A DNA stretch of 6,829 bases from UKL13-2 sp038236905. GTDB lineage: Bacteria > Pseudomonadota > Gammaproteobacteria > Burkholderiales > Usitatibacteraceae. This document shows, one piece after another, positions 4,983-6,829 of this stretch. The stretch covers positions 1 through 6,829 of the forward strand of contig JBBRZG010000177.1 of the NCBI GenBank assembly GCA_038236905.1, in the 5' to 3' direction. Numbering within the stretch: position 1 is the stretch's first letter; each line of letters opens with the position of its first letter. Both the position numbers and the translations under genes were made by a program. Below the pieces are notes generated by a model. That model was not told the origin of the DNA and ran no database searches. It was given only the letters and a program-made list of their open reading frames with translations.

Positions 4983-6148
4983 AAAACCTTTCGGATGCGC
5001 TCAATTGCCTCGGCCAATCGTGGAATGTTGTTCGTGTACGCGATGCGGATGTGCCGTTCGGGATGGTTCATGCCGAAGTCTTTGCCCGGCGTGAGTGCGA
5101 CATGCGCTTCGTTGAGAATTTTGCGTGATAAATCAAAACTACTCGCGCTCAATTTTGATGAATCCGCGTAAATATAGAACGCGCCTTGCGGCACCACCGG
5201 GATACCAAAACCCAGCTCACGCAGCGCGGGGATGAGGAAATCGCGACGCGCCTTGAATTCACTGCGCCGCGCTTCGACGATTTCCAGGGTACGCGGATCA
5301 AACGCGGACAATGCGGCGTATTGTGCGGGCGCCGAGGGCGAGATGAACAGATGCTGCGCCAAGGTTTCGAACTCGCGCACATAGGCCGCCGGCACCACCG
5401 CCCAGCCCAGACGCCAACCGGTCATCTGAAAATATTTGGAGAAGCTGCTGGTGACAAAAATATCATCAGCAATCGACAAGGCGGTCGAGGGCTCTATGCC
5501 GTAGGTGAGGCCCTGATAAATCTCATCCACAATCAGGGTGCCGCCACGCGAGGTCACCGCCGTGTGAATGGCGCGCAGTTCAGCATCGGGCACCAACGTT
5601 CCCGTCGGATTCGACGGCGTAGCGACCAACGCTGCGGCGCTTCGCGGGCCCCAGTATTGTTCGATATGCGAGGCCGCCAGCTGGTAAGCAAACTCGGGGC
5701 CGACCGGAATCGATTTCGGCACCCCATCCATGGCGTGCACATAGTGGCGATTGCAGGGATAGCCCGGGTCCGCCATCAGCACTTCATCACCGCTATTGAG
5801 CAGCACACCCATGGTCATCAACAAGGCCGCGCTGGAGCCTGCCGTGACAATGATGCGATCCGGCGATACGCTAACCCCGTATTTTGTTTTATAAAAATTA
5901 GCGATCGCCTCACGTAGCGGCAACATGCCGATCGCCGAGGAGTAATACATCGGTTGCGAATTGAGCGCGGCCACGGCGGCATCGATGATCGGCTGCGGCG
6001 TGCGGAAATCCGGCTCGCCGACCTCCATGTGAATGACATCGCGGCCGTCGCGCTCCAACTTGCGCGCAGCGCTGGAAATCTCCATCACCTCGAAAGGCAC
6101 GATATTGGCCATGCGGCTGGCGAGGCGGTGGAAAGTTTCCGATTTCAT
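4979..6148 (-). CDS. PLP-dependent class I/II aminotransferase
   Basis: At 389 residues this is full length for fold-type I aminotransferases of the aspartate/alanine type. Visible landmarks are VGEPDF (43-48), the cofactor-phosphate region TAGSSAAL (102-109), PSNPTG with Asn180, VDEIYQGL with Asp208 (pyridine N) and Tyr211, and SSFSKYFQMTGWRLGW with the Schiff-base Lys238 and phosphate-binding Arg246. Arg368 in HIRIAY should bind the substrate alpha-carboxylate. It therefore transfers an amino group between an amino acid and a 2-oxoacid in the cytoplasm. MTGWRLGW and the N-terminal layout place it near the subgroup containing many aspartate, alanine and aromatic aminotransferases, but the substrate cannot be fixed from sequence alone. 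It starts at ATG 6148 without a strong ribosome site. The stop overlaps the SRPBCC gene start by four bases. It lies 129 bases downstream of hrpA on the same strand. Confidence 0.95.
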   Translation of the reverse strand: MKSETFHRLASRMANIVPFEVMEISSAARKLERDGRDVIHMEVGEPDFRTPQPIIDAAVAALNSQPMYYSSAIGMLPLREAIANFYKTKYGVSVSPDRIIVTAGSSAALLMTMGVLLNSGDEVLMADPGYPCNRHYVHAMDGVPKSIPVGPEFAYQLAASHIEQYWGPRSAAALVATPSNPTGTLVPDAELRAIHTAVTSRGGTLIVDEIYQGLTYGIEPSTALSIADDIFVTSSFSKYFQMTGWRLGWAVVPAAYVREFETLAQHLFISPSAPAQYAALSAFDPRTLEIVEARRSEFKARRDFLIPALRELGFGIPVVPQGAFYIYADSSKLSASSFDLSRKILNEAHVALTPGKDFGMNHPERHIRIAYTNNIPRLAEAIERIRKVL

Positions 6149-6277
6149 ATTTGAATGTTGATTCGATTCTTATTCGTTAACCTAATAATTTTTCCGCGGC
6201 CTGCCAGCTAGCACCTTCACCTCATCAGGGGATGGAGCGGAGCCTACGTCTTCCACCTGCGGAGCAAAGAGCACAGC

Positions 6278-6829
6278 CTATTTCTGCAACTCATCCCACA
6301 CTTTCGTCACGCGTTTCACGCTCACCGGCAGCGGCGTGCGCAGTTCTTGAGCGAACAAGCTGACGCGCAGTTCTTCCACCAACCAACGATATTCTGCAAT
6401 TTCAGTTTCAAGCTGGTTTTTTACGCCCAGCCAATTCTGCCATAGCGGACGCACCGATTTAAATTGCTCCAGATCGCGTTCCATCGCGCCCTGCTTTGCT
6501 TTGTTGATACGCATGGCAATAGCTTTGAGATAACGGGGATAGTGCAGCAATTGGGTGCCACGGATTTCGCGTAAAAACTCCTTGCTGAACAAATTTTTCA
6601 GTTGCGCTTCGACGTCAGGGCCGATGTGTTCCCAACCTTTTACATAGCGTTCGTCGAGCAGTTTTTTAATCTCAGCCGCCAGCGTGAGTGCTTCATCGAT
6701 AGCCGCCGCGAGCACCTGAGTATTTGTGACAACTTTGGATTTTAAGGTATCCCTCGCGGCGATAAAGTCCTTTCGGCTGCGAATTTTTTCGTCCTGACTA
6801 TCTACAAACGTCATTGCAAACGCCGCGAA
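6278..6829 (-). CDS. hrpA: ATP-dependent RNA helicase HrpA, C-terminal part (5' end outside the window)
   Basis: Only the last 183 residues or so are present; the frame is open to the window edge (FAAFA precedes the Met at 6814), so the real start lies beyond 6829. The piece matches the C-terminal DUF3418 region found in HrpA-type DEAH-box helicases: a helical segment with LLHYPRYLKAIAMRINKA and the very typical end YRWLVEELRVSLFAQEL followed by TPLPVSVKRVTKVWDEL. HrpA family proteins unwind RNA using ATP and in Escherichia coli act on stalled ribosomes and mRNA processing; the helicase core itself is not in this window. The helices are charged and amphipathic. The gene ends at TAG 6278-6280, and no clear terminator follows before the aminotransferase gene, so readthrough into it is possible. 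Identification rests on the end motif and is firm. Confidence 0.9.
   Translation of the reverse strand, partial: FAAFAMTFVDSQDEKIRSRKDFIAARDTLKSKVVTNTQVLAAAIDEALTLAAEIKKLLDERYVKGWEHIGPDVEAQLKNLFSKEFLREIRGTQLLHYPRYLKAIAMRINKAKQGAMERDLEQFKSVRPLWQNWLGVKNQLETEIAEYRWLVEELRVSLFAQELRTPLPVSVKRVTKVWDELQK

Noticed and set aside
5186..5917. Plus-strand open frame of 243 codons opposite the aminotransferase
   Set aside because: Its Arg/His/Gly-rich translation is typical of antisense reading of a GC-rich gene; the aminotransferase motifs on the other strand are unambiguous.
6149..6277. Possible RNA element or terminator between hrpA and the aminotransferase gene
   Set aside because: Only a 7-base direct repeat (GCGGAGC) and scattered small palindromes are visible; no stem followed by a T-run and no known riboswitch core.

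Overview
The window looks like the chromosome of a proteobacterium, probably beta- or gammaproteobacterial. The main reason is the C-terminal end of an HrpA-type RNA helicase at the right edge (6278-6829), together with proteobacterial-style signal peptides and a class I aminotransferase. The species cannot be named from the sequence. Most flanking genes are intact and GC-rich (39 of 60 bases G/C at 5281-5340). The centre is clearly poorer in GC (15 of 60 at 2221-2280, 25 of 60 at 2821-2880).

Left part (1-2054): a short C-terminal tail of a plus-strand gene ends at 58. Two intact minus-strand genes follow. One encodes a 260-residue exported protein of unknown function (163-945). The other encodes a 327-residue membrane-anchored alpha/beta hydrolase with a complete catalytic triad (1071-2054).

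Centre (2055-4328): an AT-rich intergenic region of 315 bases carries a plausible sigma70 promoter (2252-2279) facing right. It leads into a tight plus-strand set of three genes. The first (2370-3089) encodes an exported protein of unknown family and reads through only if several single missing bases are restored. The second (3089-3600) encodes a 12-cysteine protein whose core resembles the calcium loop and His-Asp active site of secreted phospholipase A2; it carries one frameshift. The third (3588-4328) is intact, encodes a probable lipoprotein, and overlaps the second gene by 13 bases. The junctions (TAATG at 3087, a 13-base overlap at 3588) argue for one operon. The pairing of a PLA2-like Cys-rich protein with a lipoprotein suggests, but does not prove, an effector/protective-partner module. 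All seven frame breaks have the same sign (one base missing) and lie between 2455 and 3370, while every flanking gene is open. This is the main oddity of the window.

Right part (4329-6829): a perfect 8-bp hairpin (4332-4351) separates the central operon from a convergent minus-strand pair. The pair is a PLP-dependent aminotransferase (4979-6148) whose stop overlaps the start of an exported SRPBCC/AHSA1-like protein (4386-4982) in ATGA. Upstream of these is the 3' part of hrpA.
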